From positions 372,001 through 436,000 of the forward strand of contig NZ_JALHRX010000002.1 of assembly GCF_023952475.1 (NCBI RefSeq): a stretch of DNA of 64,000 nucleotides. The letters are read 5' to 3'. The DNA comes from Cupriavidus sp. WGlv3 (GTDB lineage: Bacteria > Pseudomonadota > Gammaproteobacteria > Burkholderiales > Burkholderiaceae). The position numbers and the translations under genes are program-made. Each line of letters starts with the position of its first letter. Within the stretch, counting starts at the first letter, position 1. Shown here piece by piece: positions 55,648 to 64,000 of the stretch. A model generated the notes under the pieces. It saw only the letters and a program-made list of their open reading frames with translations, made no database searches and was not told the DNA's origin.

Positions 55648-56601
55648 ATGAAACCCACCGCCCGGCCCCCGCTCGAAATCTTCCGCAACCGCGTGCGGCT
55701 GCGACACCTCTACTGCTTCGTGGCGGTGTCGCAGACCCAGCACCTGGGCCGCGCCGCCGACCGTCTGGGGCTGACGCAGCCAGCCGTGTCCAAGACCCTG
55801 AGCGAGCTGGAGGAGCTGACCGGCACACGCCTGCTGGTGCGGCAGCGCGCGGGCACGGAACTGACCACGGCCGGCACGCGCTTCCTGCGCCACGCGCTGC
55901 GCATTCTTGCGGATATCGACGCGGCGGCCGACAGCATGGCCGGCGAGCAGGCGCAGCCCCGGGAGCGCATCCGGCTGGGCGCACTGCCCAGCATTGTGCC
56001 GGCGGTGCTGACCGATGCCTTGCTGCGCTTTCGTGCCGCGCACCCGGAGGTCGGGCTGGCCGTGCAGACCGGCATGAACCGCGGCCTGATCGACCAGCTC
56101 AAGGCCGACGTGCTGGATCTGGTCATTGGCCGGATGGATGACCCGGTGGCCATGGAAAGCCTGTGGTTCGAATCGCTGGGCCCGGACTCGCTGGCGCTAG
56201 CGGTGCGTCCCGCACACCCTCTTGCCGCCGTATCGCGGCCGACCTTGCTTGACGTGCTGGCATGGCCGCTGGTGATCCCCGCCGCGGGCTCGATCCCCCG
56301 CCACAACACCGAAAGCCTGCTCGCCCGCCATGGCCTGCCGCTGCCGGGCGGATGCGTGGAAACGTCGGATGCCTACCTCGGACGGCTGCTGGCCCGCCAC
56401 AGCGATTGCGTGTGGGCGGCGCCGCTGTCCGCCGTGCAGCGCGCGGTGGCCGAGGACGAGCTGGTCCTGCTGCCACTCGACACGCAGGGCACCGAGGAAC
56501 CGATCGGGCTGCTGCGGCACGGCGACCGCACGCTCAGCCCGATGGCCGAAGCGCTGGCCGACTGCATCCGCGCCGCGGCCAGGCCGCTTGCCGCTCAGTG
56601 A
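55648..56601 (+). CDS. pcaQ: LysR-family pca operon activator PcaQ
   Basis: This 317-residue LysR protein of the PcaQ/GbpR subgroup begins with RLRHLYCFVAVSQTQHLGRAADRLGLTQPAVSKTLSELEELTG and has a long effector domain (GALPSIVPAVLTDALLRFRAAHPEV, region). PcaQ activates pca genes in response to beta-carboxymuconate-type intermediates. Divergence from pcaH is the classic arrangement. The ATG at 55648 has no strong ribosome site. It converges with pcaK with 26 bp between stops. Confidence 0.93.
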   Translation: MKPTARPPLEIFRNRVRLRHLYCFVAVSQTQHLGRAADRLGLTQPAVSKTLSELEELTGTRLLVRQRAGTELTTAGTRFLRHALRILADIDAAADSMAGEQAQPRERIRLGALPSIVPAVLTDALLRFRAAHPEVGLAVQTGMNRGLIDQLKADVLDLVIGRMDDPVAMESLWFESLGPDSLALAVRPAHPLAAVSRPTLLDVLAWPLVIPAAGSIPRHNTESLLARHGLPLPGGCVETSDAYLGRLLARHSDCVWAAPLSAVQRAVAEDELVLLPLDTQGTEEPIGLLRHGDRTLSPMAEALADCIRAAARPLAAQ

Positions 56602-56627
56602 AGGCTCAATGAGGGGTCAGTAAGGCC

Positions 56628-58007
56628 TCAGTGAACGGCCACGCCTGCGCTGCCGGCAGCGTCGGCACCCGGCGCACGGCCGCCGCCGAGATGCTTGACC
56701 ACGAGCGCACCGGCGGCCAGGAATGCCGGCACGGCGAGCAACGTAAAGATGGTGTCGAAGCCGAGCTGCAGGCGCAGCAGTTCGGCACCCAGCAACGCCC
56801 CGGTGATGCCGCCGAAGCGGCCGATGCCAAGCATCCACGCCACCCCGGTGGCCCGGCCCTGCGTCGGGTAGAACGCCGCCGCCAGCGAAGGCATCGACGA
56901 CTGCGCGCCGTTCATCGCGGTGCCGGCGAGGAAGATCAGCACGCCAAGCAGCACCTGGCTGCCGGTGCCCTGGCCCACCGCGTAGATCAGCACCCCAGTA
57001 GCGGCGTAGGTGATGGCGATCACCTTGTTCGGATTGAAGCGGTCCATGAACCAGCCGGCCGCGATGGTGCCGATGCCGCCGCCAAGCGGGAACAGCGCCG
57101 TCAGGAATGACGCGTGCTGGATCGAGAAGCCGGCGTCCTTCATCAGCGTGGGCATCCAGCTCGTCAGCAGGTAGAAGATGACCAGGCCCATGAAGTAGGT
57201 GCACCACAACATCGCCGAACCGAGGCGATAGCCGGGCGCCAGCACGGTGCCGACGCCGGAGCGGCCCGCGGGCGCCGGTTCGCCGATGATGAAGGTATTG
57301 GCTGCGCCCACGTCCGCGCCGGTCACGCGCCGCAGCAACCGGCGGATCTGCTCGGCCGGATAGTTGCGCACCACCATGTAGCGCACCGACTCGGGCAGCA
57401 GCACCACCAGCAGCAGCGCGAGCGCAAGCGGCACGATGCCGCCGAGCAGCAGCACGCTGTGCCAGCCGAAGTGCGGGATCATCGCGGCGGCGACAAAGCC
57501 GCCGGCGGCGGAGCCGAGCGGAAAGCCGCAGAACATGGTGTTGACCAGCACCGCGCGGCGGCGTTGCGGCGCGAACTCGGCGGTAAGGGTCACGGCGTTG
57601 GGCATGGCAGCGCCCAGACCCAGGCCGGTCAGGAAGCGCAGCACCGTCAGCCAGCCCAGCGTGGGCGCGAAGGCCGTGGCCAGGCTGCAGGCGCCAAAGA
57701 AGAACACCGACAACACCAGCACCTTCTTGCGGCCGATGCGGTCGGCCAGCGGGCCGGCAAAGATCGCGCCGAAGGCGAGGCCGAACAGCGCCGCGCTCAT
57801 GACGGGCCCGAGGGCCGATTTCTCGATCCCCCACTCCTGCACCAGCGCCGGTGCGATATAGCCGATGGCGGCGGTATCGAAGCCGTCGACGGCTACCACC
57901 AGGAAGCAAAGCACAAGAATGAGCCACTGGTAGCCAGTGAATCGCTGTCCGTCGATCAGGGCCTGGACGTCCGCGACGCCAGCTTTGGTGTGGAGGGATT
58001 GAGGCAC
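56628..58007 (-). CDS. pcaK: 4-hydroxybenzoate/protocatechuate transporter PcaK
   Basis: This 459-residue MFS aromatic-acid:H+ symporter has 12 helices. The AAHS-family motifs are DGFDTAAIGYIAPALVQEWG (helix 1 region), GPLADRIGRKKVLVLSVFFFG (loop 2-3) and ATGVAWMLGIGRFGGITG. The start is GTG at 58007, with GGAGACAACA upstream; an ATG is not available near. It imports 4-hydroxybenzoate and protocatechuate for pobA/pcaHG. Twin GTTC-N7-GAAC boxes 70-103 bp upstream suggest separate control. Confidence 0.93.
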   Translation of the reverse strand: MPQSLHTKAGVADVQALIDGQRFTGYQWLILVLCFLVVAVDGFDTAAIGYIAPALVQEWGIEKSALGPVMSAALFGLAFGAIFAGPLADRIGRKKVLVLSVFFFGACSLATAFAPTLGWLTVLRFLTGLGLGAAMPNAVTLTAEFAPQRRRAVLVNTMFCGFPLGSAAGGFVAAAMIPHFGWHSVLLLGGIVPLALALLLVVLLPESVRYMVVRNYPAEQIRRLLRRVTGADVGAANTFIIGEPAPAGRSGVGTVLAPGYRLGSAMLWCTYFMGLVIFYLLTSWMPTLMKDAGFSIQHASFLTALFPLGGGIGTIAAGWFMDRFNPNKVIAITYAATGVLIYAVGQGTGSQVLLGVLIFLAGTAMNGAQSSMPSLAAAFYPTQGRATGVAWMLGIGRFGGITGALLGAELLRLQLGFDTIFTLLAVPAFLAAGALVVKHLGGGRAPGADAAGSAGVAVH

Positions 58008-58076
58008 TGTTGTCTCCGTCTGCCGTGGAAATCGCGCGGTCCACCTGCAAGCAGGCACGACTGGCGCTACGCCATT

Positions 58077-58110
58077 GTTCTAATAGCGAACTAACGTTCT
58101 CTAATTGAAC
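58077..58110. promoter_or_regulatory. Twin GTTC-N7-GAAC palindromes upstream of pcaK
   Basis: Two 15-bp sites, GTTC-TAATAGC-GAAC (58077-58091) and GTTC-TCTAATT-GAAC (58096-58110), have their centres 19 bp apart. As I recall it, the operator of the IclR-family regulators PcaR/PcaU is of the form GTTCGATAATCGCAC, which is very similar. They lie 70-103 bp upstream of the pcaK start. Assignment to an IclR-type regulator is inference. Confidence 0.6.
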
Positions 58111-58162
58111 GCATCTTAGGCAACGGGCATCGGGGCCAAGAATTGGCGTTAACCCGGCAAAA

Positions 58163-58182
58163 GGCGCCGGGGCTTCGGCGCC
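58163..58182. repeat. GC-rich hairpin between pcaK and DUF2905 gene
   Basis: GGCGCCG (58163-58169) and CGGCGCC (58176-58182) form a 7-bp stem with a GGGCTT loop. It is about 155 bp upstream of the pcaK start and 280 bp upstream of the DUF2905 gene. It might end a small transcript or be a local structure only. Confidence 0.35.
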
Positions 58183-58459
58183 GCGATTCACCAGCAGTTC
58201 GGTGTTCCCCGGCTCTCGATCTGCTACAAGACCTGTTCGCAGATATTTTCTTCCACGGATTTATGTAGCCGTGAAATTTTCCACCTGACACGTGGATTTG
58301 AATAAGGAAATTTCATATCAAAAGCGCCAGCCTTCAATTTACATTCCAGGCATCTGTAAAATCCGGCGAGTCTGGCCAGCTGGCGCGGGCGGCAGGCTGG
58401 AATCAACGCGTCAACCCAGCGGTCAAATGCTCAAGTTGGCCTCACGCTCTCCCATCCCA

Positions 58460-58669
58460 ATGCAACGCCTGCTCCTCATCCTGGGCGCCACGCTGCTTGC
58501 CGCCGGTGCCGCCTGGCCCTGGCTGTCGAAGTTGCCGTTCGACCGCCTTGGCCGCCTGCCCGGCGACATCCATATCGTCCGCGACGGCTTCAGCTTCTAC
58601 CTGCCGATCACGACCTGCATCCTGGTGTCGGTGGTGGTGTCCGTGGTGATCTGGTTGCTGCGGCGCTGA
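58460..58669 (+). CDS. DUF2905-family small membrane protein
   Basis: This 69-residue protein has two membrane segments (LLLILGATLLAAGAAWPWL and TTCILVSVVVSVVIWLL) joined by the conserved loop FDRLGRLPGDIHIVRDGFSFYLPI, the DUF2905 signature (PxGRLPGDI). The ATG at 58460 gives exactly the family length; longer upstream starts add unrelated residues. The function of the family is unknown. It is a single gene convergent with the chemoreceptor gene. Confidence 0.88.
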   Translation: MQRLLLILGATLLAAGAAWPWLSKLPFDRLGRLPGDIHIVRDGFSFYLPITTCILVSVVVSVVIWLLRR

Positions 58670-58679
58670 CCCCGCGCCA

Positions 58680-60632
58680 TCAGTCCGCCGGCACTCCGGT
58701 GCGGAACACCGCCACCGCCCGTTGCATCTGCAGTGCCTGCTCGCGCAATGACTGCGCCGCGGCCGCGGCCTGTTCCACCAGCGCGGCGTTCTGCTGCGTG
58801 ACCTGGTCCATCTGCGCCACCGCCTGGTTGACCTGGCCGATGCCGCTGCTCTGCTCCCGCGAGGCCTGGCTGATCTCGTCCATCATCGCCGTGACCCGGC
58901 CGATGGCCGCGACGGTGCCGGCCATGGTCGCGGCAACGTCCAGCGCCAGCGTATTGCCGGTGGCCACGCGCTCGCCGGATTGCGAGATCAGCATGCGGAT
59001 CTCCTTGGCCGAGGCGCCGGCGCGCTGCGCCAGCCCGCGCACTTCGCTGGCCACCACCGCGAAGCCGCGGCCGGCCTCGCCGGCGCGCGCCGCTTCCACC
59101 GCCGCATTCAACGCCAGGATATTGGTCTGGAAGGCAATGCCGTCGATCACCGCGATGATGTCGGCGATGCGCCTCGAGTCGGCGTCGATCGCCTGCATGG
59201 TCTGCTGCATGCGGCCGACCGCGTCGCCGCCGGCGCGCGCCGCGGCCGAGGCTTCGCGCGCCAGCGCGCTGGCCTGCGCGGCATTGCCGGCGTTCTGCTG
59301 CACGGTGGCGGTCAGCTGCTCCATGCTGGCCGCGGTCTGCTCCAGCGACGACGCCTGCTGCTCGGTGCGCTGCGACAGGTCGATATTGCCCTGCGCGATC
59401 TCGCCCGCCGCGGCCAGCACGTTGTGCGCGCCGGCCTTGGTGTCGCCGATCAGCGTGCGCCAGCCAGCCGCCAGTGCCAGCAGGTGCCGCTTGATTTCAC
59501 TGAGCTCGTCGCGGCCGCGCACCGCAAGCCCCGCGGTCAGGTCGCCGGCATTGATGCGCGCGACCATCGCGGCGACCTCGCGCACGTCGGTGCGCATGGC
59601 GCGGCTGAAGCCGATGAACAGGTAGAACGCGGCGCCCACCGTCAACAGCGCAATGCCGGCCAGCCACGCGATCTGCCGGGCCTGCGCCGCGGCACGCTGT
59701 GCCAGCATCCCGCTGGCGATCGCGGCGAATTCGCGGCTGGCTTCCGCCACGCCTTCAATGGCGGCGGTGGCTTCGTCGAAATAGGCCCTGGCCTCGATGT
59801 CGATGCCGGCCGCGCCCAGCATGCGCATCTGCAGCGTGCGATGGAAACGGTCCATCGCGTCCAGCCGTGCCAGCGCGGCATCGATGCGCGAGCGGTAAGC
59901 AGGTGCGGCCTTGCCGACGCGCGCGATATCGCGCCGTATCGTGTCCAGCCCTGCGCGGATCTGTTCGGCCAGGGCCCCGATCGCCGCCTGCTGCGCGGCA
60001 TCGGCATAGCCCCCCTGCGCGATGATGCCGGCGCCGCGGCCGCGCGCCAGCGCGCTCTGTTCGGCAAGTTGCGGCATCGGTCCCGTCAGCAGGCTGACCA
60101 GGTAGTACGAGCCGGCCTCGCTGTCCAGCGCCAGTTGCGAGCGCTCGGCCACGTCGGCGATGTACGCCTGCGTCTGCCGCACCAGCGCGCTGTGGCGCTC
60201 GAACAGCGGCCCTGCCGTGGTGTCCAGGCCCGACCCGCGCAATTGCTGCCAGTCCTGCTCCAGCTGGCGCATGCCGGCCGCGAGTTCAAAGCCGGGATTC
60301 TGCGCGATGCTGCGCACCAGTGCGGTAAGGCTGGCCGCCGCCTTTTCGTCGGCCTTGTCGAAGGTGGCGCGGAAAGCGGTATTGCCCGACAGCACCGCAT
60401 GCGCGGCGCCACGCCGGACCTGGGTCTCGCGCATGAAGTCGAGCGCGTGCCCGACCACCCCGAGCCCCCGTATTTCCTGGCTGGTGGTGTCGCGCGCTTG
60501 CGCCGCGTCGCGCAGCGCCACGGACAGCGCGCCGACCAGGGGCACCAGGAACAGCACGGCAATCAATGCCAGCTTGCGTCGGATATTCAGGCGCGCCATC
60601 AGGCGCTCGGCGGGAAGGAACAGGGCGGGCAT
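58680..60632 (-). CDS. Methyl-accepting chemotaxis protein
   Basis: This 650-residue chemoreceptor has TM1 at about residues 20-42 ([20 protein letters not shown]), a large, mostly helical periplasmic domain of about 270 residues, TM2 ([22 protein letters not shown]), a HAMP domain and the signalling hairpin with [23 protein letters not shown] and [17 protein letters not shown]. The periplasmic part begins [20 protein letters not shown], a nitrate/nitrite-sensing (NIT)-like feel, but I cannot assign a ligand. Starts at 60632 or 60599 are both possible. It lacks a C-terminal CheR-binding pentapeptide. Confidence 0.9.
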   Translation of the reverse strand: MPALFLPAERLMARLNIRRKLALIAVLFLVPLVGALSVALRDAAQARDTTSQEIRGLGVVGHALDFMRETQVRRGAAHAVLSGNTAFRATFDKADEKAAASLTALVRSIAQNPGFELAAGMRQLEQDWQQLRGSGLDTTAGPLFERHSALVRQTQAYIADVAERSQLALDSEAGSYYLVSLLTGPMPQLAEQSALARGRGAGIIAQGGYADAAQQAAIGALAEQIRAGLDTIRRDIARVGKAAPAYRSRIDAALARLDAMDRFHRTLQMRMLGAAGIDIEARAYFDEATAAIEGVAEASREFAAIASGMLAQRAAAQARQIAWLAGIALLTVGAAFYLFIGFSRAMRTDVREVAAMVARINAGDLTAGLAVRGRDELSEIKRHLLALAAGWRTLIGDTKAGAHNVLAAAGEIAQGNIDLSQRTEQQASSLEQTAASMEQLTATVQQNAGNAAQASALAREASAAARAGGDAVGRMQQTMQAIDADSRRIADIIAVIDGIAFQTNILALNAAVEAARAGEAGRGFAVVASEVRGLAQRAGASAKEIRMLISQSGERVATGNTLALDVAATMAGTVAAIGRVTAMMDEISQASREQSSGIGQVNQAVAQMDQVTQQNAALVEQAAAAAQSLREQALQMQRAVAVFRTGVPAD

Positions 60633-60820
60633 GGATCGTCGCAGAGGGGCTTGGTTTCCCCTGCTATCGGCCCGGTTTGGCGGTGCTGAAGCGCAAATGT
60701 CCGGGTTTTTGACGATGCGCAAATCCGGTGCGGCAAAAGCGCTGAAGTGGGGCAAACGGCGCGCCAGTCAGGGGCATGGCGCCCTGTTGGAGGGCCGTCT
60801 TTTCGTCATTGCCGGCCCGC

Positions 60821-62083
60821 TCACAGCTGTGCGCCGATCAGCGAAGCCAGTCGGTCGCGCAATCGTTCCTGCCATGGACGGTTGAGCCACGCCTCATAGG
60901 TCATCGGCCGCGACAGCTTCAGGTCTTCCTCGAAGATCCGCGTCTGCTGCGCGGCAAACGCCGCGTCGAGGATATTGAGCGTGGCCTCGTCATTGAGGCG
61001 GAACGAGCGGTTGTCGAAGTTGGTCGATCCCACCGAGACCAGCAGGTCGTCGACGATCAGTACCTTGCAGTGGTACATGGTCGGTGCGTACTCGGCGATC
61101 AGCGCGCCGGCCTTCAGCAGTTCGCCCCAGCGTGCGCGCGAGGCGGAGCGCACGGTTTCGGAGTCGATATGCTCGCCCGGCACGATCACCCGCACCCTGA
61201 CGCCTCTTGCCAGCGCCGCCAGCAGGGCCTTCTCGGTGAGCGCGTCGGGAACGAAATACGCCGCGGACAAATCGATGGTGCGCGCCGCCGCGGTGATCGC
61301 CAGGTGGTACATCAGCGCCATGCTCTCGCTGCCGCCCGTCGGCGAACTGCTGAACATCTGCGCCCGGCCATTGCCGACCGGCGGCAGCTCGGGAAAGTAG
61401 TCGGGGCCGTGCGGCACCGCGCCGCTGACCTTGATCCAGTTATCCAGGAACACCGACTGCATCTGGCCGACCACCGGGCCCTCCACCTCGAAATGCGTAT
61501 CGCGCCAGTGCCCGGGATCCTGCGCATGGCCGGTCCACTCCGGCGCGATGCCGACGCCGCCGGTAAAGCCGATGCGGCCGTCGACCACCAGCACCTTGCG
61601 GTGGGTGCGGTTGTTGAGCTTGCCGATGGTGTACCAGCGCACCGGATGGTAGCGCCGCACATCGACGCCGGCACGGGTCATCAGTTCGAGCGCGCCCTTG
61701 TCGATCTTGGAACTGCCGACCGCGTCCAGCAACACCTTGACGCTGACGCCGGCCCTGGCGCGCTCGGCCAGTGCCTGCGCGAACTCATGGCCGATATCGC
61801 CCGACCAGTAGATATACGACTCGAAGTTGATGGTCTTTTGCGCGGCGCGGATCGCGCCCAGCATCGCCGGGAAGATCTCGTCGCCGTTCCTGAGCACGCG
61901 GTAGCGGTTGCCGTCGACCACCGGCGGCCCCAGTAACACGCCCAGTTCGCGCGCGAACTGCGGGTCTTCCAGGCTGTAAAGGCGGTCGAGGCGGCGCTCG
62001 ATGCGCTTCTCGCCGCCGACCAGGTTGTAGGCGACGATGCCCGCCAGGGCAAGCAACACGACGGCGGCGGCAAACGCGAACAT
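60821..62083 (-). CDS. Cardiolipin synthase-like phospholipase D protein
   Basis: This 420-residue protein has one N-terminal membrane segment (MFAFAAAVVLLALAGIVAYNLVGG) and two PLD-type HKD motifs: HRKVLVVDGRIGFTGGVG and YHCKVLIVDDLLVSVGSTNFDNRSF. The spacing and length fit bacterial cardiolipin synthases with a single anchor. It may make cardiolipin from phosphatidylglycerol. The ATG at 62083 follows AAGGGGCCGC; an in-frame GTG at 62125 would add an Arg-rich start. It lies between a chemoreceptor and a LysR gene, with no obvious operon. Confidence 0.9.
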   Translation of the reverse strand: MFAFAAAVVLLALAGIVAYNLVGGEKRIERRLDRLYSLEDPQFARELGVLLGPPVVDGNRYRVLRNGDEIFPAMLGAIRAAQKTINFESYIYWSGDIGHEFAQALAERARAGVSVKVLLDAVGSSKIDKGALELMTRAGVDVRRYHPVRWYTIGKLNNRTHRKVLVVDGRIGFTGGVGIAPEWTGHAQDPGHWRDTHFEVEGPVVGQMQSVFLDNWIKVSGAVPHGPDYFPELPPVGNGRAQMFSSSPTGGSESMALMYHLAITAAARTIDLSAAYFVPDALTEKALLAALARGVRVRVIVPGEHIDSETVRSASRARWGELLKAGALIAEYAPTMYHCKVLIVDDLLVSVGSTNFDNRSFRLNDEATLNILDAAFAAQQTRIFEEDLKLSRPMTYEAWLNRPWQERLRDRLASLIGAQL

Positions 62084-62192
62084 GCGGCCCCTTGTCCGAA
62101 ACCTGGGAAAGACGCGGCGGATCACGCAGGCACCATGATGTGGGGGCGCGGGGTTGCCCGCGGCGGAGGAAGTGGCCGATACAGGATAGGCG

Positions 62193-63212
62193 TTATCGGC
62201 GCGCTTGTGGCATCCGGCCCGCGCCGCGCTCGCGCGGCACGCGCGCCCGTTCAACCATGCCGGCGGTCGGAATGGCCTGCCGCATCGCGTCGGCGAACAA
62301 GCGCAGCCTGGCCGGATAGAAGCGCGCATGCGGATAGACCAGGTAGATCGGCAACGGATCGGCCTGCCATTGCGGCAGCAGGTGCAACAGCCGGCCGCTG
62401 GCGATGTCGTCGGCAAAGATCCACGACGAGCCGACGGCCACGCCCAGCCCCAGCCGGGCCGCCGCATGCAGTGCGTACAGGCTGTCCGTGCTCATGCGCG
62501 GCGCGAACGACAGGCCGTGACTTGCGTCGGTTTGCAGATTCCGCAGCACGATCTCGTTGCGGTAGAAGGTGCGCAGCGCCAGCCAGGGCAGGCCTTCCAG
62601 GTCCTGCGGGCGGCGCGGCAGCGGCTTGCCGTCGAACAGCGACGGCGCGGCGATGACCGCGCGCGGCACTTCCGCCAGGCGCACGGCCACCAGCCCGGGT
62701 TCATGCACCTCGCCCACATGGATCGCGCAATCGATCGCTTCGGCGATGAAGTCCGGGGTGCGGTCGTGCAGCAGCCATTCCACCGCGACCTGCGGATATC
62801 GCCGCAGGTAGTCCGCCAGCGGGCCCACCAGCACCTCCTGCCCGAACGCGTGCGGCACCACCACGCGCAGCGTGCCGCTGGGGGCGTGGCCCACGCCGCG
62901 CACGTCGGCCTCGAAGCGGGCCCAGTCGGCCACCAGTTCGCGCGCGCGCTCATAGCAGCGCGCGCCGTCCTCGGTCAGCTTCATCGCATGCGTGGACCGC
63001 TGCAGCAGGCGCACGCCCAGCAGCCGCTCCAGCGTCTGCAGGCGCCGGCTGATGGTGGGCTGGGTGGTCTGCAGCTGCGCGGCGGCCAGCGACAGGCTGC
63101 CGGCCTCGACGATGCGCACGAAGGTCTGCATCAGGTCGATGCGGTCGGCGCCGGGCGCGCCGCGGGTAGCGGCAGCGGCGGCGCTCGGGTTGGTGGCTGG
63201 CTGGCCTTTCAT
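62193..63212 (-). CDS. LysR-family regulator divergent from an MFS gene
   Basis: This 339-residue LysR protein has a 25-residue Ala/Gly-rich leader (MKGQPATNPSAAAAATRGAPG). The wHTH follows (DLMQTFVRIVEAGSLSLAAAQLQTTQPTISRRLQTLERLLGVRLLQRSTHAMKLTEDG, region), then an effector domain. The ATG at 63212 is the first one compatible with the divergent promoter; a start at the internal Met just before QTFVRIVEAG would remove the leader. The MFS gene 106 bp away is the likely target. Confidence 0.88.
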   Translation of the reverse strand: MKGQPATNPSAAAAATRGAPGADRIDLMQTFVRIVEAGSLSLAAAQLQTTQPTISRRLQTLERLLGVRLLQRSTHAMKLTEDGARCYERARELVADWARFEADVRGVGHAPSGTLRVVVPHAFGQEVLVGPLADYLRRYPQVAVEWLLHDRTPDFIAEAIDCAIHVGEVHEPGLVAVRLAEVPRAVIAAPSLFDGKPLPRRPQDLEGLPWLALRTFYRNEIVLRNLQTDASHGLSFAPRMSTDSLYALHAAARLGLGVAVGSSWIFADDIASGRLLHLLPQWQADPLPIYLVYPHARFYPARLRLFADAMRQAIPTAGMVERARVPRERGAGRMPQARR

Positions 63213-63295
63213 ACGCGTCTCGTATAGCCATTGTTCACCCCGCACGTCTACCAGATTCGGCGCGCGTGGACAACACTTCGGGCCATCCCAACCTC

Positions 63296-63312
63296 TTTGC
63301 GAACCGCGCAAA
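63296..63312. promoter_or_regulatory. Inverted repeat before the MFS gene
   Basis: TTTGCG (63296-63301) and CGCAAA (63307-63312) flank five bases and end 6 bp before the MFS start codon. It could be an operator of the divergent LysR protein or a 5'-end hairpin. Position is the only support. Confidence 0.35.
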
Positions 63313-63318
63313 CCCGCT

Positions 63319-64000
63319 ATGTCCCCTGTTCCCGCAACCTCGCCCGCCGCCACGCTGGCCAGCCCTGCCGTGCCAGCGCGCCTGGTCCTGCTGCTTGCCA
63401 CCGGCGCCGGCCTGGCGGTGGCTTCGCTGTACTACAGCCAGCCCATGCTCGGCGTGATGGCCCCCGACCTGCACGCCAGCGACGCCACCGCCGGTGCCAT
63501 CCCCACCCTGACGCAGCTCGGCTATGCGCTGGGCATCCTGCTGCTGGCGCCGCTGGGCGACCGCTATGACCGCCGCCATATCATCGTGGCCAAGGCGGTG
63601 GCGCTGGTCGGCGCGCTGCTGCTGGCGGGCCTGGCGCCGGGCATCGGCATGCTGCTGGTGTCGAGCCTGGTGGTGGGCCTGTCCGCGACGCTGGCGCAGG
63701 ACATCGTGCCGGCTGCGGCGGCGCTGGCGCCGGCCGCGCAGCGCGGCAAGGTGGTCGGCACGGTGATGACGGGGCTGCTGCTCGGCATCCTGCTGTCGCG
63801 GGTGGTCAGCGGCTTCGTCGCCGCGCACTTCGGCTGGCGCACGATGTTCATGCTGGCGGCGGCCAGCATCGCCGCGGTCGCGCTGGTGGCGCGGCGCCAG
63901 CTGCCGCGCTTTACCCCGGCCACGACGCTGCCGTACCGCGCCCTGCTGGCCTCGCTGGCGGCGCTGTGGCAGGAGCATGGCGCGCTGCGCCGCGCGGCGC
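63319..64000 (+). CDS. MFS transporter (5' part; runs off the window)
   Basis: The first 227 codons of a major facilitator are present. After a short Ala/Pro leader come LLLATGAGLAVASLYYSQPMLGVMAPDLHAS, LTQLGYALGILLLAPLGDRYDRRHIIV and LAQDIVPAAAALAPAAQRGKVVGTVMTGLLLGILLSRVVSGF (regions), typical of the YbjJ/YcaD-like DHA1 efflux or uptake subgroup with the GDRYDRR loop. The ATG at 63319 opens the frame with no stop up to the end. It is divergent from a LysR regulator. The substrate is unknown. Confidence 0.88.
   Translation, partial: MSPVPATSPAATLASPAVPARLVLLLATGAGLAVASLYYSQPMLGVMAPDLHASDATAGAIPTLTQLGYALGILLLAPLGDRYDRRHIIVAKAVALVGALLLAGLAPGIGMLLVSSLVVGLSATLAQDIVPAAAALAPAAQRGKVVGTVMTGLLLGILLSRVVSGFVAAHFGWRTMFMLAAASIAAVALVARRQLPRFTPATTLPYRALLASLAALWQEHGALRRAA

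Larger units (their letters stand above)
58008..58459. other. Intergenic region between pcaK and the DUF2905 gene
   Basis: This 452-bp gap between divergent genes has twin GTTC-N7-GAAC sites (58077-58110), a 7-bp GC hairpin (58163-58182: GGCGCCG/CGGCGCC) and an unusually A/T-rich part (about 58225-58350) with small dyads such as CACGG/CCGTG. Open frames reach through it in the DUF2905 direction but carry no conserved sequence before residue 1 of that protein. Confidence 0.5.

Overview
The window is GC-rich DNA with strong G/C bias at third codon positions, and it is densely coded. Gene content points to a denitrifying, aromatic-degrading beta-proteobacterium, most likely Cupriavidus (Ralstonia eutropha-like) and probably its second chromosome. 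The pointers are a respiratory nitrate reductase next to a cytochrome cd1 nirS cluster, a pcaHGB-pcaL/pobA block, a Bug-type binding protein, many LysR regulators and an H-NS-like protein of the short 'YxDPxTGxTWSGRGRxPxWL' type. The genus is inferred from these families and was not tested.

Layout. 1-0.9 kb: 3' part of a clsB-like phospholipase D gene and a small membrane protein. 1.1-3.8 kb: orphan MetQ-like binding protein, short-chain dehydrogenase, LysR regulator. 4.0-7.3 kb: 2-oxoacid dehydrogenase E1alpha-E1beta-E2 operon with no E3. 7.4-10.7 kb: ribbon-helix-helix protein, SulP transporter, UspA, 1-Cys peroxiredoxin. 11-15.1 kb: CheV, a MoaD/ThiS-like ubiquitin-fold protein paired with a BNR-repeat protein, a 24-residue membrane peptide, an acetyltransferase-like protein. 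15.5-22.6 kb: purine permease, VOC protein, H-NS-like protein, lipoprotein, AraC and LysR regulators, MFS exporter.

22.7-35.9 kb is nitrate respiration: nnrS divergent from narK1-narK2-narGHJI, followed by a parvulin-type isomerase, a beta-carbonic anhydrase and mobB. 36-40 kb: LysR regulator divergent from a Bug binding protein and a leuC/leuD-type hydro-lyase pair. 40.3-49.4 kb: one tightly overlapping operon nirS-nirM-nirC-nirF-nirDL-nirG-nirH-nirJ-nirN-nirE. It makes cytochrome cd1 nitrite reductase, its electron donors and heme d1, behind an FNR/DNR-type box. Nitrate is imported by NarK, reduced to nitrite by NarGHI, and reduced to NO in the periplasm by NirS. NO and N2O reductases and the narXL/nnrR regulators are not in the window.

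49.4-58.0 kb is 4-hydroxybenzoate/protocatechuate catabolism: pobA with a divergent AraC-type pobR, pcaH-pcaG-pcaB-pcaL with a divergent pcaQ, and pcaK. Together they import 4-hydroxybenzoate and take it through protocatechuate to beta-ketoadipate. 58.4-64 kb: small DUF2905 protein, chemoreceptor, second PLD-family cardiolipin synthase, LysR regulator and the 5' part of an MFS gene that runs off the right edge.

No tRNA, rRNA, CRISPR array, insertion sequence or prophage was recognised. The most interesting non-coding signals are a 25-bp near-identical palindrome present twice (10.9 and 19.0 kb), 21-bp-spaced direct repeats between pobA and pobR, twin GTTC-N7-GAAC boxes upstream of pcaK, nested dyads in the nirS promoter, and several strong dyads between divergent regulator/target pairs.
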